Part shown: piece by piece, positions 26,328-35,625 of the stretch | Layout of the letters: each line of letters starts with the position of its first letter | Numbering within the stretch: position 1 is the first letter of the stretch | Assembly: GCA_934635225.1 (NCBI GenBank) | Contig: CAKTYZ010000001.1 | Coordinates: 124,001 to 188,000, forward strand | DNA from: an uncultured Kiritimatiellota bacterium | Lineage (GTDB): Bacteria > Verrucomicrobiota > Kiritimatiellia > RFP12 > UBA1067 | DNA length: 64,000 nt | Direction: 5' to 3' | The notes under the pieces: model-generated | The model's database searches: none | What the model saw: only the letters and a program-made list of their open reading frames with translations | Told to the model about the DNA's origin: nothing | Program-made: the position numbers and the translations under genes

Positions 26328-27554
26328 ATGAGACCGATTTCCACAGACATCTACACCTTCTCCGAACTCATCAAGAACGGCTACCTCTATGTTGACAAGA
26401 CGGGGGTTCTGGAGACCCTTGTCTCGAAACGGCGTGGCAAGCAGTTCTTCATGGCGCGTCCGCGCCGCTTCGGGAAGTCGCTGACGGTGACGACGCTGAA
26501 GTCGATTTTTGAGGGTCGACGTGAACTGTTCAGGGAGTTTGCCATTGACAGGAGCGATTACGACTGGCAGACCTATCCTGTTATCCGCCTTGACATGTCG
26601 ATGACATTCGCCGAAACGGTGGAGGAGTTCAACCTGAAGGCTACCGAGCGGCTGAAGGCCAATCGGGCGGCATTGGGTCTGGAGGTCGAGTTCGGCGCTT
26701 CTGCCGACGTCAACTTCGGTCGTCTCATCGAGGCGGCGGCGAAGTCCAGCGCGACGGGGCAGACCGTCCTTTTGGTGGACGAGTACGATAAGCCGCTTCT
26801 TGGACATCTCGGTCGGCCGACGGTCGAGGCGTTCCGCACGGCGCTGAAGTCGTTCTATTCCGTCATCAAGGCAATGGAGAGCCTTCAGCGATTCACCTTC
26901 ATCACGGGCGTGTCGAAGTTCTCGAAGGTGTCAATCTTCTCCGACCTCAACAACTTGACGGACCTCACGATGGACTTGGAGACTGCGACTCTGATGGGCT
27001 ACACGCACGAGGAAGTGCAAACGAACTTCGGCCCCTACCTTGCGCGGCTCGGGGAGGCGAACGGGCTTACGCCGGAACAGGCGTTTGATCGCGTGATCGA
27101 GATGTACGACGGCTACCGCTTCCACCCGGCGGCGGCGCATGTCGTCAACCCCGTCTCGCTCGGTCGTTGCCTCATGAGCCGTGAGTTCCGCAACTACTGG
27201 TATGAGACGGGAACGCCAACGTTTCTCGTGAACATGCTCAAGGAGCGTCCAGTCGACATCTCGAACGTAGAGGTGTCGGAGGCCGAGCTGGGCACCTACG
27301 AGCCGTCGAGCCCCTCCCTCGTGCCGCTCCTCTACCAGACGGGCTATCTCACGATCAAGAAGTTCGAGCAGACGGGCGATTTGCGCCTCTACACGCTCGG
27401 GTTCCCGAACGGCGAGGTCGAACGGGCTTTCAACGACTCTCTCGCGAAGGAATACGCGCATCTGGACGATTTCGCGTACACGCGGATGCGGGTCGATGCG
27501 AAAGGCCGGAAAGACCTGCGTGGAGCGGATGCGGACGTCGAGAGAACACCGTGA
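26328..27554 (+). CDS. AAA-ATPase-like/PD-(D/E)XK family protein, C-terminally truncated
   Basis: 408 residues from the ATG at 26328; the upstream ATG at 26319 overlaps the -10 box. The N-terminus (RPISTDIYTFSELIKNGYLY, VDKTGVLETLV) and the nucleotide-binding FFMARPRRFGKSL typify the AAA-ATPase-like family, with VLLVDEYDKPLLG as the Walker-B-like segment. Full members usually continue into a PD-(D/E)XK nuclease domain and exceed 500 residues. This one stops soon after TLGFPNGEVERAF, where that domain should begin. It sits alone among glycosyltransferase genes with its own promoter, suggesting insertion and decay. The biological role of the family is not settled. Confidence 0.8.
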   Translation: MRPISTDIYTFSELIKNGYLYVDKTGVLETLVSKRRGKQFFMARPRRFGKSLTVTTLKSIFEGRRELFREFAIDRSDYDWQTYPVIRLDMSMTFAETVEEFNLKATERLKANRAALGLEVEFGASADVNFGRLIEAAAKSSATGQTVLLVDEYDKPLLGHLGRPTVEAFRTALKSFYSVIKAMESLQRFTFITGVSKFSKVSIFSDLNNLTDLTMDLETATLMGYTHEEVQTNFGPYLARLGEANGLTPEQAFDRVIEMYDGYRFHPAAAHVVNPVSLGRCLMSREFRNYWYETGTPTFLVNMLKERPVDISNVEVSEAELGTYEPSSPSLVPLLYQTGYLTIKKFEQTGDLRLYTLGFPNGEVERAFNDSLAKEYAHLDDFAYTRMRVDAKGRKDLRGADADVERTP

Positions 27555-27566
27555 AAGGACTGCGAG

Positions 27567-28364
27567 ATGATGAAGCACGAGCAAGAGCCCGTCAATATCC
27601 TGACGCTTAAGTGGGGGACGATGTATTCTGCGGAATACGTGAACCGCATCTACCGTGGCGTGAAAGCGCACCTTCGCCGACCGTTTCGCTTCGTCTGCGT
27701 GACCGATGACCCGTCGGGACTGGCGGAGGGGGTCGAGGCCGTGCCGTTCCCGCAGAAGCCGGACTGGCTCCACATCAACGCGCGCTATCCGGGTTGGCCG
27801 AACATCTACATCAAGCTCTTCGTCTTTCAGAAAGGCTTTGCCGACCTCAGGGGACCGACGCTCTTCCTGGACATCGACCAGATCATCACGGGCGACCTGG
27901 ACGCCTTCTTTGACTACAAGCCCGGCGCGTTCTGCATCATCCACAACTGGGTCGCCTTGCGCAAGCGGCTTTTCCGAAAGGTCCCGTTCTGCGGCAACTC
28001 GTCCTGTTTTCGCTTTGACGCGGGCGAGAAGAGCCACTATGTCTTCGAGAAGTTCAAGAGCGAAGCCGATCAGGCGATGGATCCGACGGTCTATGGCACG
28101 GAACAGGAGTACATGACGCATGCCGTTGGCTTTGACAAGGTGAACTTCTGGCCCGAGAACTTCGTCCGCTCGTTCAAGCGCACCTGCACATGGCCGTGGC
28201 CGCTCAACCATTTCCTTGTGCCGCGCATGAAGAAGGACACGCACATCCTCTGCTTTCACGGGTTCCCGACGCCGACGCAGGCCATCGCGGGCTTTCGCGG
28301 CTCAAAGCACATCGACGGCTGGACGCGCCCCTGCCCCTGGATCAAGGAACTCTGGGAGAAGTAA
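27567..28364 (+). CDS. Glycosyltransferase (GT-A, GT8-like)
   Basis: 265 residues. The segment PTLFLDIDQIITGDLDAFF carries a D-x-D motif in the setting seen in GT8-like enzymes, and FRFVCVTDDPSGL lies where nucleotide binding is expected. A late HILCFHGFPTPTQ provides the His found near the metal site of such enzymes. No signal or membrane segment is present. It follows the truncated ATPase gene by 12 bp and continues the polysaccharide operon. Confidence 0.72.
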   Translation: MMKHEQEPVNILTLKWGTMYSAEYVNRIYRGVKAHLRRPFRFVCVTDDPSGLAEGVEAVPFPQKPDWLHINARYPGWPNIYIKLFVFQKGFADLRGPTLFLDIDQIITGDLDAFFDYKPGAFCIIHNWVALRKRLFRKVPFCGNSSCFRFDAGEKSHYVFEKFKSEADQAMDPTVYGTEQEYMTHAVGFDKVNFWPENFVRSFKRTCTWPWPLNHFLVPRMKKDTHILCFHGFPTPTQAIAGFRGSKHIDGWTRPCPWIKELWEK

Positions 28365-28369
28365 CGAAG

Positions 28370-29323
28370 ATGAAGGTCTCCGTCGTCATCCCCGTCTACA
28401 ATGTCGAACGGTATCTGTCGCGTTGCCTGGATTCCGTCCTTGCGTCGGCGCGGCAGTTTCTCGCCGCGTCGGAGGGTCTCGTCGAGGTCATTTGCGTGAA
28501 CGATGGCTCGACGGACGGGAGCGCGGCGATCCTTGAGCGCTACCGCGAGGCGGCGGAGCCGACGGACGGCCTGTCCTTTCTCGTGCTGACGAAGCCGAAC
28601 GGCGGACTGGGCTCGGCGCGGAATGCCGCGCTGGACGCGATGACGGGCGACTACGTGACGTTCGTCGATTCGGACGACTGGATCCCTGCGGCGGCGATCT
28701 CGACGTTTGCGGCCGTTGCCGACGCGTCACGGGCGGCGCTTGTCGTCTCGTCTTCGTTCGTCAAGGAGGACGGCACGGGCCTTGCGCGTCCGGAGGTCCG
28801 CGCCGCAGCCCCCGGCTGGCGCCTGCGGCCCACGCCGTGGATTGCCGGACGAAAGGTCCAGTATTGCGCCTGGAACAAGCTTTACCGCGCCGACCTGTTC
28901 GGGACGCGGCGGTATCCGGCTACCATTTACGAGGACTTCCCCGTCACGACGGACATCCTGTGCGCAGTTGGCGCGTTTGCGCTCGTGGACGCGCCGCTCT
29001 ATGTTTACTGCACGAACGCGGGGGCCGCGTCGCTCGTCCGCTCGACATTTACGCCGCGCAAGCTGAAAGACTCGATTGCCGTTGTCCGAATGGTGCTGGA
29101 GACGGCGCGCCGGCAGGAGGACCCCGGTCTGCGCCGTTTTGCCCTGCGTCAGGCGGCGGACGGCCACTCCTCGACGGTTGGGCAGGTCTGGAAGACGGGC
29201 GAGAGGCCCGTCTGGCGCGAGTTCCTTGCCGCGCATGAGAAGCTGATGGCGGACTATCCCGAACTCTCTGGAAAACTGAGGCTGAAGGCGGCCTGTCGCC
29301 TGTGGAGGATGAAGCGCGCATGA
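28370..29323 (+). CDS. Family 2 glycosyltransferase
   Basis: 317 residues from the ATG at 28370, five bases after the upstream stop. It is a canonical GT2: VSVVIPVYNVERYLSRCLDS, VICVNDGSTDGSAAIL, NGGLGSARNAAL and GDYVTFVDSDDW with the D-x-D motif. The later ARKVQYCAWNKLYR-like segment (GRKVQYCAWNKLYRADLF) is the acceptor side. It overlaps the fucosyltransferase gene by ATGA. Confidence 0.93.
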   Translation: MKVSVVIPVYNVERYLSRCLDSVLASARQFLAASEGLVEVICVNDGSTDGSAAILERYREAAEPTDGLSFLVLTKPNGGLGSARNAALDAMTGDYVTFVDSDDWIPAAAISTFAAVADASRAALVVSSSFVKEDGTGLARPEVRAAAPGWRLRPTPWIAGRKVQYCAWNKLYRADLFGTRRYPATIYEDFPVTTDILCAVGAFALVDAPLYVYCTNAGAASLVRSTFTPRKLKDSIAVVRMVLETARRQEDPGLRRFALRQAADGHSSTVGQVWKTGERPVWREFLAAHEKLMADYPELSGKLRLKAACRLWRMKRA

Positions 29324-30294
29324 AGACGGTTCGCGTCAAGTTCGTCGATTATTACGGAATGAAGCCCGAGAACATCTGGGCGTACAGGATCCTGTCGCGG
29401 TTCTATGACGTTCAGGTCGTCGCGCGCAATCCGGACTATCTCATCGACGGTGGGTTGGGCATGGACCACCTGGACTATCCCGATGCCGTGCGGATCGTCT
29501 TTGTCGGCGAGAGCTATGTGCCGGACTTCAACCAGTTTGACTATGCCGTTGGGTTTGACGACCTGTCGTTTGGAGACCGTTACCTGCGGATTCCGCTCTT
29601 CGCGGCCTACGGGCAGTTCCGTCAGCTCTGCGCTTCTCGAGGGGAATGCGGCGGACTTTCGCCGGACGAGGAAGCCGCGCTTCTGAGACGCGACTTCTGC
29701 TCGTTTGTCGTCTCGAACGACGACGGCGATCCGACGCGCATCGAGTTCTTCAGGCGCCTCTCGAAGTACAGGCCCGTCGCGTCGGGCGGCAAGATCCTCA
29801 ACAACGTGGGCGGGCGCGTGCCGGACAAGAGCGCGTTCATCGCGAAGTACAAGTTCAACATCGCCTTCGAGAACTCGACCGTGCCCGGCTACACGACCGA
29901 GAAGGTGATGGAGCCGCTGGCTGTCCGCAGCGTGCCGATCTATTACGGAAACCCGCGGATTGACGCGGATTTCGATCCTGCGTGCATGGTGCGTGTCGCC
30001 TCGCGGGATGACATGGACCGAGCCATCGAGGAGATCGTCCGCCTGGACCGTGACGACGAGGCCTATCTGGCGAAGCTCACCGCGCCGTCCTTCGTCCATC
30101 CGTTCGACTGGTACGAGGCGCATCTGACGGACTTCCTGCGGAACGTCTTTGACCAGCCGCTTGACGCGGCGCGCCGTCTCAATGCCTACGGCTATCAGAC
30201 GAACATCCGGCATCGGGCCAATCGGGCGCGGGCGTTTTACCTTTGGACGCATCCGGGGAAGTTGCTGAAGAAGTTGCGCACACGAAAAGAATGA
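29320..30294 (+). CDS. GT10 family alpha-1,3-fucosyltransferase
   Basis: 324 residues. The segment YKFNIAFENSTVPGYTTEKV followed by MEPLAVRSVPIYYGNP is the GT10 signature (F-x-F-E-N-S ... Y-x-T-E-K ... P-x-Y-x-G), so GDP-fucose is the probable donor. VNNVGGR-like residues just before (GKILNNVGGRVPDKSAF) are also typical. Bacterial GT10 enzymes fucosylate O-antigen or capsule and can build Lewis-type structures. No GDP-fucose synthesis genes are in the window. The C-terminus is basic. It is the last gene of the polysaccharide operon. Confidence 0.92.
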   Translation: MKTVRVKFVDYYGMKPENIWAYRILSRFYDVQVVARNPDYLIDGGLGMDHLDYPDAVRIVFVGESYVPDFNQFDYAVGFDDLSFGDRYLRIPLFAAYGQFRQLCASRGECGGLSPDEEAALLRRDFCSFVVSNDDGDPTRIEFFRRLSKYRPVASGGKILNNVGGRVPDKSAFIAKYKFNIAFENSTVPGYTTEKVMEPLAVRSVPIYYGNPRIDADFDPACMVRVASRDDMDRAIEEIVRLDRDDEAYLAKLTAPSFVHPFDWYEAHLTDFLRNVFDQPLDAARRLNAYGYQTNIRHRANRARAFYLWTHPGKLLKKLRTRKE

Positions 30295-30373
30295 CGGGCC
30301 GGCTGCCGAGGCAGAGGGGCGTGTTGGACTGTCGTATTGCCGACATCGTGAGGTTTTTGCCGAAAATAGACTG

Positions 30374-30403
30374 TTGCCGCCTTTGCGGGCCGTGCGGTAT
30401 AAT
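30374..30403 (+). promoter_or_regulatory. Promoter TTGCCG-18-TATAAT
   Basis: TTGCCG at 30374-30379 and TATAAT at 30398-30403. It leaves a ~115-nt leader before the BspA-like gene, whose ATG at 30525 has AAGGAG upstream. Confidence 0.7.
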
Positions 30404-30524
30404 GGATTCACGATTCGAGGGGGTCGCCGCAGCTTCGTTTTCACGGGAGTTTCACGCGACTTTAACCAATCGCTAACAATCAATTGGTAAACTGTCTCGC
30501 CGAACACTGAAACAAGGAGAAACC

Positions 30525-33053
30525 ATGAAAAGACTTTTCATCGCAGGCTGCGCCTTTGCGGCAGCCGTGTCCGTCGGCTTTGCGGACGCCGCGTGGAAGT
30601 TCATCCCCAACGAAGACGGGAAAACGGGCATTCTCAAGAATGACGATGCCGTCGGCAGGTCTACGGGCTGGGAGCTGAACGCCCGGGTCCGTGATGCCAA
30701 CAAGCGGACGTTGGCCATTGGAAATGGCCAAGGCGGCGACGCCTATGTGCTGCGGTCGGGCGTGATCGTCGGCGGCGCGGTGCTGGACCTCTCCGAGCCC
30801 ATCGCGGATGTCGACGGGAATGCGTGGACCATCGACAAGTTCGACACTTCGTGCTTCCGCCGAACGGACGCGCCGACTTCTCCTGCGCGGACATTCGTGG
30901 CCCCGAAGGAACTGGTGTCGATTGTCGGCAAGATCTTCGACTATGAGATTCCGTCGGGTGAAAAGGTCGAGGCGACCTTTGACTGCCCGAACCTGACCGG
31001 GTTGCCGAACGGAACCAGCGGCAAGCCCTGGGTGACGCTTCACCTGAAAGTGCCGAGTTGCGCTTACATCGATCAGTATGCGTTGACGTCGTTTGCCAAG
31101 ATTGACGTCAGTGAATGGGATCTTTCGGGCGTTCAGGACATTGGCCTCTGCGCATTCGCTTGGCCGAATTACCCGACGGGCACGCTGAGGTTCCCGCTGT
31201 TGAGGACGATCGGAGCGCGGGCGCTGGGCATGGCCCAATACAAGCGGCTGGAGTGGGGCAACCGCTACAACACCCTGACGCGTGTCGGCGAGGAGGCTCT
31301 CAACACCTCGTGCGAGGAGCTTGTTCTCGGCTGTGCCGACGGATGCACCTTTGCGAAGAGCGCAGTCAATGCGGGCAATCTGACGCGCGTCTGGATGACG
31401 GGAGCGGTGCCGGTCTTCGCGACGGACGAGATTGCCTTCGGGGTTGATCAGGGCGAGAGGACAATGGTCTTCTATGTGCCGGATACGGACGCGTGGGCGG
31501 CTATCCGCGCGGCGGCCGCACCGTTGGCGGAGGATGAAATCGCGGCGTTCAAGACGGCGCATCCCGATTGGGAGATCCCCTTTGGCGTGGTGGGCGCAGA
31601 CGTCTTCAGGACGAAGAACGCGCAGTATGTCGGCACGGCTGACCTTGAGGCCCTGGGGGTCATGAGCAGGGTTGAGATCAAGTCGCGTTCGACGACTCAG
31701 TATGGGGATGCATGGGAAATCGCGGTTGACGGAGAGATTTCGCCGGATGGCGTCGTGCGATGGGGCGCCGACGTCACCGTGACGGCGAAGCCCGCAAAGG
31801 ACTCGACGGTCGTTTTGTGGGAAGGCGAACTCCCCGACGGCACGACACCGACGGGCAAGTCGTTTTCCTTCAAGGCGAAGACGTCGGTTTCGCTTTACGC
31901 CGTATTTGCGCATGCGTGGGAATATGATGCGGATGCCGCGACAATCTCAGACGGCTACTGGACGCTTCCGACGACGGTGACGGCCAAAGGGCTGGCGCTT
32001 GGCGCGGCGAAAACGACCCTGACGGCTGCTCAGGCGGGTGAACTGAATCTGGCGGGGCCGATCTACACGAAGGGTTCGGTCGGCGACGAGTCCGCGAGAT
32101 GGTCGATAGTTGAATTGCCGTGGCAATCGCTTTCTGAGCTTCCCGCAAAGGTGACCTCCTTCTATGCGCCGACGACGCTGACGAAGGTCGCCGGACAGCT
32201 GTTCAACGGCGTTAACACGCTTGAAAACCTTGTGTTTGACTGCCCTGATCTGACGGGGAATTTCGGCGACTGGGGCTATATGCTGGGCGGTTCGGCGGTT
32301 CCTCGGATCGTGCTGAACGTGCCGAAGCTGGCGAGCGTTGGACAGAGTACGGAGAATCGAAACTTCTGGAATGTGACATTCTCTGAGACAGAGCTTTCCG
32401 AATGGGACTTGACGGGTCTGAAGACGGTGCGCGCGGGAGGGTTCGGAACGCGAGCGGAAACAGGAGGTCCGAAAGGCGATCTCGCGCTTCCGAATGTGGA
32501 AGAGGTCATGGAGCGCGCGTTTGACGGCTGGACGCGGGTTTCGTCCATCGCGTTTGGCACAAACGGTACGTTGAAGTCGTTGGGCAAGATGCTCTTCTGG
32601 AATCCGGACGCCCGAAACAAGTCGGCGACTGGTCCGAGAAAGCTTGACTTCGGCGCGAGCTGGGACTTTACCGTAGACCCGCAGGCGTTCTATTCGGAAT
32701 TGCCGAACGTGCTTGACGACTATCCGAACGGACAGCCTCTCCCCATCAAGGAGGTCTGGTTCTCGGGCAAGGCGCCGAGCCGTGACGCACTGGACGGCAT
32801 TCTCGCGCTGCAGCAGGTGGCCGAGGACGGCACGAAGCCCGTGAAGATCTACGCCACGATGCGCGAGAAGACCTGGCGCGAGCGCCGTTCGTCGTTCACG
32901 GTTGAGGAGGCCGTACAGGCGAAGGCTCTGGAGGACGCGACGGGCGAGCGGTACAAGGGCGTCTATGAAACGCAGGACGGTCGTCGCGTCGCTTGGATCG
33001 TCCACAACCCGAACTGCCGCGACCGGACGGGGCTTTCCGTCCTGATCAAGTAA
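30525..33053 (+). CDS. Secreted BspA-like leucine-rich-repeat protein
   Basis: 842 residues with a clean signal peptide (MKRLFIAGCAFAAAVSVGFA). Two similar halves are seen. Residues ~100-310 (FDCPNLTGLPNGTSGKPW, SEWDLSGVQDIG, FPLLRTIGARALG) and ~535-745 (FDCPDLTGNFGDWGYM, SEWDLTGLKTVRAGGF, LPNVEEVMERAFDGW) repeat in the same order, with a beta-rich linker between. The short repeats resemble the BspA-type LRR_5 family of surface proteins, which often bind host or partner cells. It ends in DRTGLSVLIK, akin to the LIIR ends of two other secreted proteins here. It is a single-gene unit with its own promoter and a following hairpin. Confidence 0.75.
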   Translation: MKRLFIAGCAFAAAVSVGFADAAWKFIPNEDGKTGILKNDDAVGRSTGWELNARVRDANKRTLAIGNGQGGDAYVLRSGVIVGGAVLDLSEPIADVDGNAWTIDKFDTSCFRRTDAPTSPARTFVAPKELVSIVGKIFDYEIPSGEKVEATFDCPNLTGLPNGTSGKPWVTLHLKVPSCAYIDQYALTSFAKIDVSEWDLSGVQDIGLCAFAWPNYPTGTLRFPLLRTIGARALGMAQYKRLEWGNRYNTLTRVGEEALNTSCEELVLGCADGCTFAKSAVNAGNLTRVWMTGAVPVFATDEIAFGVDQGERTMVFYVPDTDAWAAIRAAAAPLAEDEIAAFKTAHPDWEIPFGVVGADVFRTKNAQYVGTADLEALGVMSRVEIKSRSTTQYGDAWEIAVDGEISPDGVVRWGADVTVTAKPAKDSTVVLWEGELPDGTTPTGKSFSFKAKTSVSLYAVFAHAWEYDADAATISDGYWTLPTTVTAKGLALGAAKTTLTAAQAGELNLAGPIYTKGSVGDESARWSIVELPWQSLSELPAKVTSFYAPTTLTKVAGQLFNGVNTLENLVFDCPDLTGNFGDWGYMLGGSAVPRIVLNVPKLASVGQSTENRNFWNVTFSETELSEWDLTGLKTVRAGGFGTRAETGGPKGDLALPNVEEVMERAFDGWTRVSSIAFGTNGTLKSLGKMLFWNPDARNKSATGPRKLDFGASWDFTVDPQAFYSELPNVLDDYPNGQPLPIKEVWFSGKAPSRDALDGILALQQVAEDGTKPVKIYATMREKTWRERRSSFTVEEAVQAKALEDATGERYKGVYETQDGRRVAWIVHNPNCRDRTGLSVLIK

Positions 33054-33085
33054 GGCGCAGTCCTTTCGCGCAGGGCGAATCCAGT

Positions 33086-33108
33086 CCCCGGACCCTTCCG
33101 GTTCGGGG
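33086..33108 (+). terminator. Hairpin after the BspA-like gene, probable terminator
   Basis: CCCCGGACC and GGTTCGGGG form a 9-bp stem with one G-T pair and a 5-base loop, 33 bp after the stop. The following bases are not a T run, so it is a weak intrinsic terminator at best. Confidence 0.45.
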
Positions 33109-33149
33109 GCTTGCGTCCGTCGGCTCGCCCATACGCGAGTAATTTATGG

Positions 33150-33155
33150 TATACT
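33150..33155 (+). promoter_or_regulatory. Extended -10 box of aspS
   Basis: TATACT with an upstream TGG, ~22 bp before the ATG. A Shine-Dalgarno (GAGGAG) lies between. No clear -35 box. Confidence 0.55.
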
Positions 33156-33177
33156 ACACGCCTAATTTGAGGAGATT

Positions 33178-34986
33178 ATGTCCATGCATCCGTATCGTAC
33201 TCATACATGTAATGAGCTTCGCGCCTCCGACGCGGGCAAGACCGTCAGGCTTTCCGGCTGGATGTTCCGTCTGCGAGACCACGGCGGCATCCTGTTTGTA
33301 GACCTTCGCGACCACTACGGCCTCACGCAGGTCGTCGTCCACCCGTCGCGCAGCTTCTTCGGTCTTGTCGAGAAGGCCCATTTGGAGTCAGTCATCACCG
33401 TGACGGGCGAGGTGAAGCTCCGCACGCCCGACACGATCAATCCCGACTTGCCGACGGGCGAGATCGAGATCGAGGCGAACGAGCTCGTGATGGAGTCCGC
33501 CTCCGAGGTGACGCCGATCTACATCCCTGACGAGAAGGCCGACGAGAGCGAGGACGTGCGTCTGAAGTACCGCTTCCTTGATCTCCGCCGCGAGAAGCTG
33601 CACAGGAACCTCATCCTCCGTTCGCAGGTCATCCGCTTCCTGCGCGAGCAGATGTGGGAGAAGGGGTTCAACGAGTTCCAGACGCCGATTCTCACGGCTT
33701 CGTCGCCGGAGGGCGCGCGCGACTACCTCGTGCCGAGCCGTCTGCACCGCGGCATGTTCTACGCGCTCCCGCAGGCGCCGCAGATGTTCAAGCAGCTGCT
33801 CATGGTCTCGGGTTTCGACCGCTACTTCCAGATCGCGCCGTGCTTCCGTGACGAGGCCGCGCGCGCCGACCGCTCCCCGGGCGAGTTCTACCAGATGGAC
33901 ATCGAGATGAGCTACGTCACGCAGGACGAGATCTTCGCCGTGGTCGAAGACGTCGTCGGCAAGACGTTCAAGAAGTTCTCGACATGGACGTGCAACGAGG
34001 CGCCGTGGCCGCGCATCAAGTACCGCGACGCGATGATGACGTACGGCTCCGACAAGCCCGACCTGCGCAATCCGCTCAAGTGGTTCGACATGAACGGCTT
34101 CTTCGCGAAGGCGAACTTCAAGGCGTTCGCGAACGTCGCGACCTCGGGCGGCCTCGTCAAGGGCCTTCTCGTCAAGGGCATCGTCGGCGTCGAGACGCGC
34201 ACGTGGTTTGACAAGCGCGAGGCGTTCGTCAAGGAGAACGGCGGCAAGGGACTTGGTTACATCAGCTGGACGAAGGAAGGCGAGCTCAAGGGGCCGATCG
34301 CGAAGTTCCTCTCGCCCGAACAGCTCGAGGAAATGAAGAAGCTCGCTGGCATGGAGCCGGGCGACGCGCTCTTCTTCATGGCCGCCGACGTCGACGAGTG
34401 CAACCGCCTCTCGGGCCTCGTGCGCACCGACATCGCGAACCACCTCACGAACCCGATCTGCGAGAAGAACTGCTACAAGTTCTGCTGGATCGTCGATTTC
34501 CCGTTCTTCGAGAAGGATCCGGAGACGGGCAAGATCATCTTTTCGCACAACCCGTTCTCCATGCCGCAGGGCGGACTGGAGGCGTTGAACGGTTCCGACC
34601 CGCTGGCGATCGAAGCCTACCAGTATGACGTCGTCTGCAACGGCATTGAGCTTTCGTCGGGCGCAATCCGCAATCACCGCATCGACATCATGGAGCGGGC
34701 ATTCGAGATCGCGGGCTATCCGAAGGAAGTCGTCCAGCAGAAGTTCGGCTGCCTCTATAACGCGTTCCAGTTCGGTGCGCCGCCGCACGGCGGCATCGCG
34801 CCGGGCGTTGACCGCATGGTCATGCTCCTCACCGACACGCCGAACATCCGCGAGGTCATCGCCTTCCCGATGAACCAGAAGGCGCAGGACCTCATGATGA
34901 ACGCACCGAACTATGTGACCGAGCAGCAGCTTCGCGAGCTTCATCTGAAGATTCGCGGCACGGGCGGCGAAGTCGAAGTGAAGTGA
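33178..34986 (+). CDS. aspS: Aspartyl-tRNA synthetase
   Basis: 602 residues, the normal length of a bacterial AspRS. The N-terminal OB fold binds the anticodon ([20 protein letters not shown]). Motif 2 is [19 protein letters not shown] near residue 223, followed by IEMSYV. The bacteria-specific insertion domain comes next, and motif 3 is [14 protein letters not shown] near residue 537. The enzyme charges tRNA-Asp, and non-discriminating members also charge tRNA-Asn. No asparaginyl-tRNA synthetase or GatCAB is in the window, so the type is open. The ATG at 33178 follows GAGGAG; an ATG two codons later is less well placed. It overlaps the next gene by GTGA. Confidence 0.97.
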   Translation: MSMHPYRTHTCNELRASDAGKTVRLSGWMFRLRDHGGILFVDLRDHYGLTQVVVHPSRSFFGLVEKAHLESVITVTGEVKLRTPDTINPDLPTGEIEIEANELVMESASEVTPIYIPDEKADESEDVRLKYRFLDLRREKLHRNLILRSQVIRFLREQMWEKGFNEFQTPILTASSPEGARDYLVPSRLHRGMFYALPQAPQMFKQLLMVSGFDRYFQIAPCFRDEAARADRSPGEFYQMDIEMSYVTQDEIFAVVEDVVGKTFKKFSTWTCNEAPWPRIKYRDAMMTYGSDKPDLRNPLKWFDMNGFFAKANFKAFANVATSGGLVKGLLVKGIVGVETRTWFDKREAFVKENGGKGLGYISWTKEGELKGPIAKFLSPEQLEEMKKLAGMEPGDALFFMAADVDECNRLSGLVRTDIANHLTNPICEKNCYKFCWIVDFPFFEKDPETGKIIFSHNPFSMPQGGLEALNGSDPLAIEAYQYDVVCNGIELSSGAIRNHRIDIMERAFEIAGYPKEVVQQKFGCLYNAFQFGAPPHGGIAPGVDRMVMLLTDTPNIREVIAFPMNQKAQDLMMNAPNYVTEQQLRELHLKIRGTGGEVEVK

Positions 34987-35513
34987 GGCTGAAGTCTACG
35001 TTCAAGGCCTGGCCGGTGATCGCGTCCGCGACCATTGGCCTGTGCTTTCTGACGCAAACGGTCGCAGGCTGGTTCGGCATCGACCTCCCAGACCAGAAGA
35101 ACATCGAGATCGTGCGCCAGTACCTGTCGCACGCGTTCGATTCGGCGCGGCTTTTTCGCACGGCGGCGTTTCTGGTCTTGCAGGTCGTCGTGCTGCTGCC
35201 CGCCGTCGAGGAGGTCGTTTTTCGCTATCTTCTCTTCCGTTTGCCGCAAAGGATCTGGACTCGGCGGAGGGCCGGGGCCGCGACAGGGAGGAGACTCGGT
35301 TATTCTCTCATTGTCTTCTCTTCCGCGCTTTTTTCCGCCGCGCACTACCTTGCCCAGCCGTGGCCCGACACGGCGTTTCTGGCTCTCTTCTTCTTCGGTC
35401 TTGCGCAATGCTGGCTCTACCGGAAGACCGAACGTCTCTGGTGCCCGATGCTGAACCACGCGCTCTTCAACCTGACGAACCTCGTCCTGCTGTTCGTCTT
35501 GCCGGTTGATTAG
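34983..35513 (+). CDS. CPBP family intramembrane metalloprotease (CAAX-like)
   Basis: 176 residues starting at a GTG that overlaps the aspS stop. The three CPBP motifs are all present: [13 protein letters not shown] with the E-E-x-x-x-R near residue 77, FSAAHYL with a metal-binding His, and LNHALFN with the second His and Asn. Three to four membrane segments surround them. Bacterial CPBP proteins include self-immunity factors and membrane proteases of unknown target. Coupling to aspS is probably positional only. Confidence 0.88.
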   Translation: MRLKSTFKAWPVIASATIGLCFLTQTVAGWFGIDLPDQKNIEIVRQYLSHAFDSARLFRTAAFLVLQVVVLLPAVEEVVFRYLLFRLPQRIWTRRRAGAATGRRLGYSLIVFSSALFSAAHYLAQPWPDTAFLALFFFGLAQCWLYRKTERLWCPMLNHALFNLTNLVLLFVLPVD

Positions 35514-35579
35514 CTTTGAAGCGGTCGACGCCATATGGCGGATTGGAGACGCCGCGCCGTGGTGATCCTGCGCGGAGAA

Positions 35580-35609
35580 GCGCAGGTATGGTGAGGCCCT
35601 GCGCTTTTT
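35580..35609 (+). terminator. Rho-independent terminator
   Basis: GCGCAGG (35580-35586) pairs with CCTGCGC (35598-35604), followed by five T. It ends aspS-CPBP transcription and lies immediately before the next promoter's -10 box. Confidence 0.75.
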
Positions 35610-35611
35610 GG

Positions 35612-35617
35612 TATACT
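35612..35617 (+). promoter_or_regulatory. Extended -10 box (TTGGTATACT)
   Basis: TATACT lies eight bases before the ATG at 35626, so the mRNA would be leaderless or almost so. No -35 box is seen; the space is taken up by the terminator. Confidence 0.55.
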
Positions 35618-35625
35618 ACACGGCC

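Noticed and set aside
30525..33053. Type IX secretion C-terminal domain as explanation of the VLIK and LIIR ends
   Set aside because: The 82-residue protein is too short to hold a T9SS sorting domain, its usual conserved motifs are not seen, and T9SS is mostly limited to Bacteroidota.
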